DNA of 64,000 bases from Rhynchosporium graminicola. Lineage: Eukaryota; Ascomycota; Leotiomycetes; Helotiales; Ploettnerulaceae. Of the stretch, positions 38,301-50,039 are shown one piece after another. The notes under the pieces are model-generated. The model saw only the letters and a list, made by a program, of their open reading frames with translations. It made no database searches and was not told the DNA's origin. Position 1 is the stretch's first letter; every line of letters starts with the position of its first letter. Where the stretch lies: NCBI GenBank assembly GCA_900074885.1, contig FJUW01000004.1:3074578-3138577 (forward strand). The letters run 5' to 3'. The translations under genes and the position numbers were made by a program.

Positions 38301-41300
38301 TCACTCGAAAGGATTCCTACCTAATACCTAAGATTAATAAGCTCTTAACTCGTATATCTAAAGTAGTAATCTTTATTAAACTAGATATCCGGGTAGTATT
38401 TAACTATATCTATATAGACCCCGAATCCGAGGAGTATACTACTTTTCGAACCCGCTTCGGATCTTATAAATATAAAGTATTACCTTTCGGGCTCTATAAT
38501 AGACCTAGTATATACTAGTAATATATGAATAATATACTACTAGACTACTTAGATAATTTCTATATAGCTTACCTAGATAATATCCTTATATACTCGGAAA
38601 CGCTCTAAGAATATAAGGAATATATTAAATTAGTACTATAACGCTTAATAGATANGTTAAGCTAGATACGCTCTACTATAAGCTACTATAGTCGGAACGC
38701 TATCTAGCTACCTTCTGATATAATAAGGAGATAATTATAACTCTATTACCTTATAAACCTAATATTAATCGATCTTACTAAATCGATACTAACGCGCGGG
38801 ACTTAGCTATAAACTAGCTAGACTAACGCTAATTATACTAAATAGTAGCGATATAGTATATTAATATATTATCCTTACTCTTTAACTTATTTCCGCTTAT
38901 CACTAAGGAATCTGAACTCCTTTCCGCTCCGAATTTATTAAGAAAAGTACTTGCGCCGAAACCCTACTATAAGTGCTCCTCTTAACTTCCGAGGATCTAG
39001 AAACTAGTTCTGATTTACTAAATTAGTACTATAGCTTTTTACTTTAATATAAAATATAAAAGTTCCGAATTATTCTTTACTAGTATCTATAAGATAAACT
39101 ACCTCTTATAAGACTATCTAAATAGCGACTCTCCTAAGGATCCCGATACCGAATGACTTATAGCTGAAAAGCTACCGGAATAGTACTATACCCTTAAGGA
39201 AGCCTTTTCTAAGCGGGATTCTAATATTCTTCTACTATATCGCTTATACGATTATAAAATTATTCTAAAAGAACTATTACTTAACGTATATTTACTCTTA
39301 TATTAGTAATCTATAGACGAATTATAAGTAACTAAGGAGTATCTTATAGAGAACTTAGATAAGGGATTTATCGAATCCAGCTAAAGTCCCTTTATATTAC
39401 TTATACTATTTATTAAGAAAGCTAATAGAGGATTACGCTTCTATATCGACTATTATAAGCTTAATACGATCACTCGAAAGGATTCCTACCTAATACCTAA
39501 GATTAATAAGCTCTTAACTCGTATATCTAAAGTAGTAATCTTTATTAAACTAGATATCCGGGTAGTATTTAACTATATCTATATAGACCCCGAATCCGAG
39601 GAGTATACTACTTTTCGAACCCGCTTCGGATCTTATAAATATAAAGTATTACCTTTCGGGCTCTATAATAGACCTAGTATATACTAGTAATATATGAATA
39701 ATATACTACTAGACTACTTAGATAATTTCTATATAGCTTACCTAGATAATATCCTTATATACTCGGAAACGCTCTAAGAATATAAGGAATATATTAAATT
39801 AGTACTATAACGCTTAATAGATATTAGACTTTAAGTAGATATTAAAAAAAGCGAATTCCATATTACTTAGATTAAATACCTCGGATATATTATTACTATT
39901 AACAGAATCGAGCTAGATCCCGAGAAGGTAGTACTATTAGTAAACTAGAAGTACCCTGAAATAGTAATAGCTATAAAATCCTTCTTAGGATTCTGTAAGT
40001 TCTACTATTAATTTATTCGGAATTTCGGCCTTATCGCTAAACTTCTCTTAGTACTTACTCGGCCTATAGTACTATAGAATTTCACTAACGATTATAAGAA
40101 GTCCTTTAACGATTTACGTTAATAGCTACTATCGATACAGAAACTATACTATTTCGACCCTAAATTATAAACTAAACTAGAAACTAATACTTCTAATAGT
40201 ATAATAGCTAGAGTTATCTCCTAATTATATAAAGATAATTAATAGTATCTAATTAGATTCTACTCTTATATTCTTAATAGATATAAACTAAACTAGGAGA
40301 TTTATAATAAGGAGCTATATACTATTATTAAGTCTTTCCGGAAATAGTAACTAGAACTTATATCTCTATAACACTATACCGGCGTATATATAGATTATCG
40401 ATCCTTAGAGTACTTTATAACTACTAAAGTCCTAACTAGTAAGTAAGCTAAATAGATAGAATTCCTTTCCGAATTTAACTTCTAAATTATATATACGCTT
40501 AGTAAAAATAACGCTAAAGCTAATATCCTTAGCTATAGGGAATAAGATCTAAGGATATAGGAATAATAGAAATAAGATAATAGATCTCAGGTTTTACTAC
40601 CTCTAAACTGCTTAGACTCTAAGATTAACACGGAACTAGCTAAGTATCATATCAATCAAATTAGTTATATATACCTAATATCGCTAGGGACTAATACGCT
40701 ATCGGAACTCGTACGTAACTCCTTTAATTTAATCGAGAAACTATACTAATTCAACTAAGAATTATTCTCTAATAAACAGAATATATTAGGAGATAGCTAT
40801 ATTATTAATAATAGTTTATTACTTTATAATACTTATCTATATATATAACGCTATACCTTACTATATACCTGTTTAATTAGCGAAATCTATAATTAAGTTT
40901 CCTCTACTTATCTAAATACTCGTAAGACTACTAAAATAATTTCTACTTATTACTACTAGAAAGGACTCGTATCGGATATAAAATAATATACTTATAATTA
41001 CCGCCCCTATTAGTACTCTCATCTGAAGTAAACGAAATAGTAAGGATTCCTATACTTATTACCGGTACTTAGCTACCTTATATAGTATTTAGCTATAGAT
41101 TTTAAGGACTTCCTGCCTAATAACTAAGGATTTAATAGGATATTAGTATTTATCGACTGCCTAGGGAAGGACTCTGTATTAATACTATACTACTATAATA
41201 TCGATACCCGCGGGATAGTAATATTATTTATTTAATAGATATATCGTTTCGGATATACCTCTAAGTTAATTATATCCGACTAAGGAGCTTAATTAGTCTT

Positions 41301-42010
41301 ATCTTTCTAGTAAGAGTTTTACTATATAATTAGAGTTAAGGTTAAGCTCTTTACCTCTTTCTACTAGTAAACTAATAGATAAATAGAGATTATAAATCAG
41401 TATATTAACTAACGCTTTAGACCTTTTATTAATTACTACTAGAGTAACTAGGGCGAACTACTACTAATAATAGACCGCGCCTAAGTAACCCTGCCTTACG
41501 ACTCTATTAGTATAGCGCTATATACCTTTAAATACAGTATACTACTACGGAATAGCTAGGACTAGAAGTAACTCACCGGATCGATACCGTAAGAGAAGCT
41601 TAACTATACTAATACTAAATCCTTAGCTAAATATACTAAATCCGCTATCGAGGTTATAAAAGCTAATATACTAGCTACTTAGTATAAGATAAGCGCTATA
41701 ACTGACCCGAAACAGCGCAGTATCAACTAAGAAGTTAGAGATAAGGTATTTCTCTCTATAAGGAACCTTAAGAATTACTAGCTAAGTAAGAAGCTATCTA
41801 GTCTCTAGGTAAGACTATACTAGGTCCTAGCTAAGATCGGATATTCCTATAAGCTGGATTTGCCCCCGGGATCTTTTATATATAATATATTCGCCTCCGA
41901 ATTACTCTTTAAGGACCCGGACGACCTATTACTAAGCTAGGAGTTATTAAACTTACCCCCGGAGGTTATTACTACTTAAGAAGAGTAAGAGTTATAAGAT
42001 ATACTCGCTA
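35360..42010 (+). pseudogene. decayed gag-pol of E3
   Basis: No long open frame survives, but domain landmarks are readable in order. A decayed C-x2-C-x4-H-x4-C knuckle lies near 36921..36962. A retropepsin motif LIDTGANSYLFINR (about 37220..37261) has escaped decay. Reverse transcriptase blocks include KGFIE, FYIDYYKLN and YLDNILIY (the YxDD box with the second Asp now Asn) near 39738. RNase H-like sequence follows at about 40180..40560, then integrase with FIDCLGKDS near 41150. No chromodomain was seen after integrase. Stops are TAA/TAG, in keeping with C-to-T change at CAA/CAG or G-to-A change at TGG. Confidence 0.8.
37487..39823 (+). repeat. 1168-bp direct duplication around a single N, probable assembly overlap
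   Basis: 37487..38654 and 38656..39823 are the same sequence wherever I compared them, separated only by the ambiguous base at 38655. The duplicate makes E3 1169 bp longer than its sister E2; without it the lengths agree exactly. The repeat splits RT in the middle of a frame. It is best read as two contig ends that overlap but were joined with an N. Confidence 0.9.
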
Positions 42011-42299
42011 TATAGCTCTTAAGAGGTAATCTAAAGTATTAAGTTAGCTAGCTAAGCTACGACCCGGACCTAACTTAGTATAATACTTCCGACCTAATAA
42101 GTACTCCGTATAAGCTTAGAGACTTCTACGCTACTAACCTAAGTAAACCTAGACTTCCGCGTAAACTAGATTAGTAGATTAAGGCCTAAGAAAACGGAAT
42201 AGATAACTATAGTTACTTAGAGGATAATAAGCTATTATAGTTATTAGTATTAGAATTTATTACTAAGGATAATCCCCTAATTATACTCTATAATAACGC

Positions 42300-43560
42300 T
42301 ATATCTAAAACTCTATTTCTTTAACTATTTCTACTTTACTAGCTTTCTCTCCTAAGTTCTCTAGAGCTTCTAGTAAATCTAGAATATCTAGAACCGGAAC
42401 TACTATATCTAACTCCTTACTTAAATCTACTAATATAGCTCTAATAGTAGACTAAGTATAATAGCTAATCCTATAAGCTTTCTTCTTTAGAGAAGGTCCG
42501 GGAGTATCTAGATCTAATACTATCTCTAAACTAGAAGGCAAATTCCTTTTTCCTTTAGTATTAGATATTATAGCTTTAAATATAGCTTTCTTCGCAAATT
42601 CCCGTATAATACTATTTAACTCTTTTATCTGCTTTAATACTATTTATACTATTAACATAGACTTCGCAGAATCTACTATTAAAAGATCTAGATCCTATAT
42701 TATATTAGTATTATACTAGTATCTAAGGATTTAAGATCTTAACTTACTACTTTAATAAACTTTAACTCCTTAAATACTTTCTCTATAGAACGCCTTAAAG
42801 CTTAAGTCTCTACTAATTATATAATAGTAATCTCTAACGTAATAGTAGGAGTAGTAGATTTCATAAGATAATAGATCTGATTAATCGCTTTATAGGTAAC
42901 TATAATACTACTCCGATTTAGCTCTATATCCTTAGCTTCGCTACTAGGAAGTAAACAAGATAAAATAGTATACTTCGTATTAATATAATTAGATAACTAT
43001 AACGCGTTAGTATATATAACTAAATTTAGGTTTAAGTAACTTATATACTTATAATTACTCTTTAACGCTAAATAATACTTATAAAGCTTAGAGTTAGGCT
43101 TATTAAATAAGTATAAGAGTTCTAAAACAGGAGTATTATTATACTTTATCTTAAGGAAAGCGCGAATATACTATAGGTAATATATACGATACGCCGCAGA
43201 AAGAGAACTAGTAGGAACTAGTAAAAGTATTATAGGAGTTAGCGTTATAGATCTATAAAACCCTTATATCGTACTTAAGGACTATCCCTAAAACTAAGAT
43301 AGGAAACTTACTTATATTAAGAGAAGAGTTAATTAGGTCGATTAATATATAAGATTATAGTAGACTACTATAGTAGTTAGTAATAATACCTACTCTAGAA
43401 GCTATATAATAGTCTAAGGAGAATAAACTTATAAGTTAAAGTAGTTATCGTAGTTAAAAAGGAAAAGCTCTAATATTAATAAACCCTTTCCTTTATATAC
43501 CTTACGCCCTACTTAAACTCGACTCCTACTATAAATAGATAAAGTAAATACCGCTTACTG
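42300..43560 (-). pseudogene. antisense accessory ORF of family A (copy in E3)
   Basis: Third copy of the ORF opposite to gag-pol, between integrase and the 3' LTR. The C-terminal Lys/Glu-rich part is at 42300..42560 and the Tyr/Leu-rich middle at about 42980..43200. An ATATAAAGG box can be read on the minus strand near 43494. As in E1 and E2, interruptions are almost all TAA/TAG. Unknown function. Confidence 0.58.
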
Positions 43561-43760
43561 CCTGATTTAGAAGCTACAACTAATATAGTACTATTATAGC
43601 GACGTAACTAGCTAGAACCTAATAAAGAATTTACTACTACTAAAGAGCAGCTAGCGCTTATTACGCGAATATCAACGAAAATAGTTATAATAAAGACTAA
43701 TTCTAGTATAAACTATAACTTTCCGAGCTTAGGGTTAAGCTCTTCTTAAGGGGGGGGTAA

Positions 43761-44037
43761 TATAACGATAGCTTACCTAAATATCATATAAGAAGAAGGA
43801 TAGATAATAGGGCCTAAGTTCATAGGTATTATAAGTATCCCGGCAGAATTAGTATCCGACCTAGTATAGTATCGGACTAGTACTAGTATATATATATAAG
43901 GTGCCTTATACTCTATCTCTCTTCTTCTTCCTTCCTTATCTTTTTGTTTTCTTCGTAATAGACTATATAAGATCGCTCTTAGCCTCCCTACTTGTTTATT
44001 CTTACTTGTATACCGCCTTAAGTCTTATGTCGTTACA
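43761..44037 (+). repeat. E3 right (3') LTR, 277 bp with the 9-bp duplication
   Basis: It runs from TATAACGATAGC to GTCGTTACA and is followed by the target duplication GCTAG. The duplicated ATAGGTATT-type unit in U3 distinguishes it from the 268-bp LTRs and matches the LTR at 33077. Confidence 0.87.
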
Positions 44038-46219
44038 GCTAGCTCCTGATAGAGACCGAGCTAGTAAACACGCGCATTGCCCTAGAGGCGTCAGAGGCCG
44101 AAAGACTCAGATAAGCGCCTAGATCTAATAATACCGGAGACCCGTCGTCTTCGAGTGCCCTAATGAAAACCCTCATCGAGTCTCTCGCAGCGTCTCGGTC
44201 GAGCTCCGACAGAGAACCGTCGGGCTCCGGCAGATGGATACCGCCCAGAAACAGGAGGATAGCGCTAATAAGACAAGGACCCTAGCCCCAGTATACCGGA
44301 AGGGAGACAAGATATAGTTAGACTTACGCAACTACCGGATAAATCGACTAAAAAAGAGTCTTGATACGAAGTACGCTAAATACGTAGTAGACGAAGTATT
44401 ATCGCTAGTAGCTATTCGTCTATCTGGGGTCCCTGGTAATATTCACCCGGTATTCTATACGGATCTATTACGACTAGCGAGCTACGACCTATTACTTAGG
44501 CAGAAGACTAATAATAGTTAACCGGGGCTCGTGCTATTCGAGACTTACGAAGAATAGTAAGTAGAGGAGATTCTTTACGCTAGAGATAAATCGAGGAGAA
44601 AAGGGAAAGGCAGGGAGGTGCTAGTGAAGTAGGTAGGTTACTACGAACCTACGTAAGAACCTGTTAAAGACCTATCGGATACTATAGCTATAGACGAGTT
44701 CGAAAGTAAGTGTAGAGATATTAAATACTATAATAGACCTAAATAAGCATAAGAGAAAAAGAAGAATAAGAGGGGATCCGATTAGTTTCAAGCGAGTTAT
44801 AAGTATTAATAAGGGGAGTTTAGATTTCTTTTATATTATTTTATTAATTCTAAAAAGTAATATAATCTAACGAATTTCCCTAGGACTTTATTCTAAAATA
44901 ACCGGACTTATTTAGCGCGATAAGCACCTAGAACTAGAGTAGGAGGGACCCTACTAGTACTATAGTAGTTAGCGACGGAAAATAAGCAGACTATAGGAAG
45001 CTTATATCTAATCCTATTAGGCGATAATATTAGTAACCGAATTAGTAACTTCGGTAGCGATAAGGCTAAAATAAGTAGTTAGCGATAAAGAATAAGCGGA
45101 GTCCGAGGATAGGTATAAGGAGAGAAGACTAGTAGCTTAGAGAGGCTTTAAGGCCTTCTAGGCCTTAAGGACCTTACTAAGATCGCGGTAAGCGTTAGCG
45201 CTAAATAAGCGATTAGTAATAAAAAACAATTAGAGTCTAATAACTTACGTAGTATCTCTATTAGCGGAGCGGGTCTAGATAATATAAGTAATATACGCTA
45301 TTTAAGGACTAAGTAGTTAGTAACGTTTTTCAGGCGGAGCTTAAGATAAATATATAGGTTTTTATAGTTCTTACGCTTACGAGAACAGGTCGTATAAGCG
45401 CAGGAGTAAGTAGACTATATAAGTTAGCAGATATTAAGCGAAAATAAGTAGGATCTGACTTATATTCTAGTTGATATAGTCGACCCCGGAGAAAATATAA
45501 GTAGCGTAGTAGATAATAAAAGCTATCTAACTCTAATTAGTAGTAAGCGGAGTATAGTACTTTTAGAGCGGAGATAAAAGATAGCGAAAGGGAAAGAGTA
45601 ATCGATACTAAATAATCTTATTAACTTATAGTTTATAATAGTTAATTAAGAAGAAGGGAATTAGTCTATAAAGTAATAGAAAGAGGTATATATTACTAAA
45701 GCGGGAGTATTTACTAATTCAATTAATAATAAGAGGGAGAGCGATAATAAAGAAACGAGAAGATATAATAGGCCTTACTATTATCGTAAGCTATAAATAA
45801 ATAGAGGGGTTATGTAAACAAATAACCGGAGGCTTTATACGACTTTACTAGTATTATTAATTATTCCTTTACTATTAGTTCGCTATTATATTTTATTAGT
45901 CTGCTATTATTATTAACTTCTAAGCGAAATCAGTACGAAGCGAGAAAAAGAATCGTAAATATAATAAGCCCCGACTATATATAATAGAGCGGGATATAGG
46001 TCTTTAGAGGCGAACCCCGATATAAGATAAGCGGAGGGAGGAGGGGAGTAATATAAGGGGCGAGCCTTAGGATTAAGCACTAGTAATACTTATACTTACT
46101 AAGCCTAGCGGCACCCGCATGTTTTCCTTCGGAGCTAGGCTAGAACCTGACTCTCTCCTATATCGAACTTCTTAAATACTACACTTAACTATCTGCGTAC
46201 GCGTTACTTACCCGTGACA
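44038..46219 (+). mobile_element. chromovirus D, 3' part: integrase tail, chromodomain, 3' LTR
   Basis: This is the larger part of an internally deleted Ty3/gypsy element; with its leader and 5' LTR (33354..33665) D is only about 2.5 kb. The frame from about 44230 reads the integrase C-terminal region (RKGDKIWLDLRNYRINR-like, with Trp now a stop, then LSGVPGNIHPVFYTDLLRL). A chromodomain follows (VEEILYARDK, then VLVKxVGYYEPTxEPV, about 44550..44680). A long untranslated tail leads to a purine tract (46031..46049) and the LTR at 46052..46219. Target duplication AAGAT. It is less decayed and more GC-rich in its first 400 bp than its surroundings. Confidence 0.83.
46052..46219 (+). repeat. 3' LTR of chromovirus D
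   Basis: 168 bp, TATAAGGGGCGAGCC..CCCGTGACA, followed by AAGAT. The purine tract GGAGGGAGGAGGGGAG lies directly upstream, which fixes the orientation as plus. Confidence 0.85.
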
Positions 46220-48476
46220 AAGATTAATTAATACTAGGTTTATAAGGCGATAAAGTTATAATTATCTTCTTATTATATTAGAGAGTAGCTAGATATTATT
46301 CTAGCTATAGTAGCTTATAGTAGAGCGTATCTAGCTTAACTTAGAATCGTCGTATCTATTTAATACTAATAATGATATCTTAATATCCTAAATCGAGGAA
46401 AATAAAAGAATAGTTATAAATACGCTTACTATTAATAGAAAAGTATAAATATATAAAATAGATAATATAAGTTCTAATAGACTATTAGAAACTACGTATT
46501 AGAATAGAATAGAGTAGTAGCTCGATTTTAATACTAAGGGCCCCTAATAGTCGTTTAGTAAGAGTACGATTAATAAATAGATAACTATTTGCTCCGGTAT
46601 CGATTAAGCTCTTTATAGAGACTCTTAGCTTATTTATACTAACTATAATCAGGTATATAAATTACTTACTTTCTATTAGGGAGTTAAAGTTAAGATTAGA
46701 GAGATTATACTTACGTAGACCTAGGAAGGAGTTTTTACTTAAGCCTTATCGTTTCCCTCTAGTATTAGTTCAGATTCAGAGGGTATATCCTCTACTACTT
46801 CTTTAGTTACTCTTTCCTCTTCTAGAAATTCATTAATTAATTAAACCTTAAGCGAATTAAAGTAGTCTAGCTTAATATAACTAAGCTATCTATAGCTATA
46901 ATACCTAAGGGGTTCTCCGGTCGAGGTAGTAGGGCGTTTTAGTACAGAGAGAGTACTAGCTTATACTGGGGTAGAAATATACACGTATAGTATAAGAGTA
47001 GTTTATCGAGGGGCTAAGCTTAGGGACTAGTAAGGAGTAGAACTAGTAGAAGTTATAGTAGTAATAGTAAGCTTATAGTACTATACCTAGGTAGTAGCTT
47101 TCTCGGGATAAGTATATTCTGAGTTATAGTAATACTTAGTATTAAAAGAGAATAAGGATCTAACTATAAAAGCGTAATTCTTATTCTATATTAGTTTAAT
47201 AATAAGAGTTAAAGTATATAAGGATAATATAATCTTATCTTATATATAGAAGAATTACTCCTTCTTTTTAACTTTACTTTAGATAGTAGCGCTTTAAAAT
47301 CGACTACGAAACTCAGCGAAAGTCTCGCGGGTATAGCTAAGTTATTATATTTCTAAGTAGTAGAAATTATTATAGTAGTTATCTTCTTCTAAATTAATAA
47401 GAAAGTTCTCCTCTAATAAAGAGATTATTTTATCGCTAGTCTTAAACTCGTTAGTAAAGTACTAAGGTATAAGATACTCTTTAGCTAATCTAGTAACTAG
47501 TCCCTATATAAGAACGCGCCGCGAGAAGTCTATAGGGTAATAGTCGGTATTTATAACTAGCTAGTCTTATATCGATACTCTCTATTAAAGGAAAGTAAAG
47601 TCCGATCTATTATCTAAGGGCAGGATCTTCTTAGTAAGATAAGACTTCTTAGAGCGTAACTCTACTGATTTAGCGCTAAGAGAGAGAGATAGTTTATTAG
47701 GAATAGTATCCTCTCTCTTAGTACTATATATTAGAATAGAGTTTATTAGCTTATTAAACTCTAGAATACGTAGAGATTATAATATTAGTTCTAGTAAGAG
47801 AGTCGAAGATAAGTAAGGGACCCCTACGAGGAACTTATCTTATATAGAGATTAATCTATCTATAGTATCTTCTAGAGAGCTATTCTTTTCCTCTTAGTCT
47901 ACTAATCGTTATAAGAAGGAATAGATTAGGTTCGAGTTATTTATAGTAATAAGAGTACTTAGTAATTATACTCTTAGAGAATTTCGCTTTTATTTTCCTT
48001 TCTCTCTTAGTTAATATTTCCTTAATAAAGTATTAATATTCTCTAGTATAAGAAACGTTTAAGGTAAGGAAGGATATAATAGATTCAGTTCGGAGGTAGA
48101 GCGGGAGGGGTCGCGTTAAGTTCCCCTAGAACTAGAAGGGTCTCTAGTTTATTAGTTAGGAGCTATAATAGTAGCTTAAAAAGGGGTATATTAGGACTAT
48201 TTCGGCGGCGATACGTAGAGATTAAAGTTCCGAGGTATTTATTATACTTTTTTTAAAATCTATCTATAATTCCTTTATACTAAGGGGGTTATTAAAAGAG
48301 CGTTAGTAAAGACCTCCTCTATTATACTATTTACGATAAGCTGAATTGAACCCTGATTTATAGCTATCCGAGAGATCTCTAGTATCTCGGCTATATATAA
48401 GTAGTTATCGAATAACTAACTTAGTAGTAAGATATTATAATAAGCTATCTTCGGCTATCTTGATCTTTTTATTTAA

Positions 48477-48873
48477 TATAATAATATAAGACTCGAGGCG
48501 GTATATAAGTAAGAATAAATAAGTAAGGAGGCTAAGAGCGACCTTATATAGTTTACTATAAAGGAAATAAAAAGATAAGGAAAGAAGAAGAAGAGAGATA
48601 AAGTATAAGGCACCTTATATATATATACTAGTACTAGTCCGATACTATATCGGTCGGATGATAGTTGAACCGGGATACCTATAAATTTAGGCCCTAGTAT
48701 CTATCCTTCTTCTCATGTGATATCCAGGTGAGTGTAACGGGGTTGAGGTTAAGCTCTCACCAACTACGCCATCTGGACCAAAAGATCACAATATACTGCG
48801 CAAGCAGTATACGCTTAACACCGTACATATACAATCGACTACCACGTGACCATTACAGTGAGCTGTCGTCATA
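48477..48873 (-). repeat. E1 right (5') LTR with a solo C element inside
   Basis: A-type LTR of about 267 bp after removal of the 125-bp insertion and one GTGAG copy. It is followed by GTACT, matching the left end of E1. Confidence 0.85.
48733..48857 (-). mobile_element. C: 125-bp TG..CA element with a tRNA-like A box and a hairpin
   Basis: The element is bounded by TGTAAC..ATTACA and by GTGAG on both sides (48728..48732 and 48858..48862), the mark of LTR-type integration. It shows no RIP decay. On the minus strand it contains TGGCGTAGTTGGT (48771..48759), which fits the RNA polymerase III A box, inside a tRNA 5'-half-like context. A perfect 8-bp stem TATACTGC / GCAGTATA capped by GCAA lies at 48792..48811. 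It may be the solo LTR of a TRIM-like element or a hybrid with a tRNA fragment. Confidence 0.8.
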
Positions 48874-48878
48874 GTACT

Positions 48879-49845
48879 AATAATAAAGATAAAGGGGACT
48901 AGGAGATCTCTATTATTAAAGATAAATCTTACCTTATAGTTATTAAGCGAGAGCTTTTTCTAGTTAATAAAGTATAACTTTATTAAGATAAAGCAGATAT
49001 CTGTAATAAGGAGATAAAGAAGTAAGAGAAAGTTAAGAGGATATTTAGTATTAACTTAAGGAACACTATTAGAAAGACTCTAATTTTAGTTTACTTTATC
49101 GAAGTACTTCTAGTAAAACTAATACTTATTAGTAATCTTACTAAAGTCGACCTAGATCTATTAATACCCTTCCTTATTTCTTAGTCTATCGATATATTTA
49201 TTCGCTAAGCTCTAGAGAATAAGAAGATTCTATTTATAAGAGATTATAAAGATATTATTAGTAAGGAGCTTATCTTAGATAGTACTCGAGAGTACTATAT
49301 TAGGATATGGGAAGATAGCCTACTTACTTAGGAAGATATTTCTAGCGAGAGTATTATACTCTAATATATTATTAATACTTAACTAGTAAAAGCTAGTAAA
49401 TAGCTTCCTCTTCCTATTTATATTATAGTTCTGCGGAAAGAGAAAGTTAAAGAGAGAAATAAGAAGAAAAAGGAGTATAAGAGGAGGGGATTAATACTAA
49501 ATATAGAGCCTAGGGAGAAAAGGAGATAGAAAGTAAGTTTATAAGCTATAGTAGTAAAAAGAGTTCCTACTAGAGTAAAGTTAGAAGTAATAAAGAAAGT
49601 AATAGTTAAGATAGAGAAAGCTATAAAGAAAGAGATCTAAACTGAAGATATTAAAGATAAGGAGAAGATATAAATTAAAGATATAGAAGCTAAAGAAGAT
49701 TAAGATATAAGTTTAATAGAAGAAGAAGATAATAGTAGCTTAGACCTAGACCTTTCTAATCTAGTATTAGTTTCTATCGGAGTTACTATAAGGAGAAGTT
49801 CAGGGAGAACTATTAAGACGCTAGCGAAGTTAAAGGAATAAGTTT
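48879..49845 (+). pseudogene. decayed ORF of transposon T, 3' part (5' part lies before 17097)
   Basis: One frame can be followed for about 320 codons with only TAA/TAG interruptions. Across the E1 insertion site the same frame continues into 16990..17097, so E1 split this gene. The middle is hydrophobic/neutral (RDYKDIISKELILDSTREYY); the second half is very rich in Lys and Glu and ends SIGVTIRRSSGRTIKTLAKL. I do not recognise it. It may be a second transposon protein, for example a DNA-binding partner of the integrase. Confidence 0.5.
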
Positions 49846-50039
49846 TATTATATAGTTTATTTTATTTCTTTTATTTAGTATATCTTTAATAATAATACTA
49901 GATAGTAATATATTAGTTAATAAGAAGTTATTAAATAGAAAAAGAAAATAGTAAATAGAAAATTAAATAAAAAACTTTTTAATAAAGAAGACTTTTTAAT
50001 AGTAATAATAGATAGTAATATAGTAACTTTAGAAATATA

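Larger units (their letters stand above)
35083..44037 (+). mobile_element. E3: family A retrotransposon, plus orientation, inserted in D
   Basis: LTRs lie at 35083..35350 and 43761..44037, and the right flank is GCTAG (44038..44042). The left copy of the duplication is at 33354..33358 in inverse because of the local inversion. The internal length is 8410 bp as assembled; removing one 1168-bp copy and the N at 38655 gives 7241 bp, exactly as in E2. The element reads 5' LTR, gag with a zinc-knuckle relic, protease, RT, RNase H, integrase, antisense ORF, polypurine tract (GGGGGGG at 43751), 3' LTR. Confidence 0.88.
17098..48873 (-). mobile_element. E1: family A Ty3/gypsy-like retrotransposon, minus orientation, broken up by insertions
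   Basis: The outer LTRs (17098..17572 and 48477..48873) face the same way and are flanked by the same 5 bp, GTACT (17093..17097 and 48874..48878). Its own sequence lies in pieces: 17573..21155, the inverted piece 33666..35082, and 46220..48476. Together these come to about 7.25 kb internal, close to the 7241 bp of E2 and E3. The interruptions are E2 (TSD ATTAG) and D with E3 inside it (TSD AAGAT). Each LTR also carries a solo-LTR insertion. The insertion site splits a decayed T ORF. All pol frames are riddled with TAA/TAG. Confidence 0.85.

Noticed and set aside
37487..39823. A true tandem duplication within reverse transcriptase
   Set aside because: The copies are separated only by an N, look identical amid diverged sister elements, and removing one gives the exact length of E2.
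21156..44037. E2 and E3 as a tandem array sharing LTRs
   Set aside because: They face opposite ways and carry different target duplications; a local inversion explains the arrangement with one event.
48733..48780. A complete tRNA gene
   Set aside because: Only an A-box/D-arm-like half is present; no B box, anticodon arm or T arm could be drawn.
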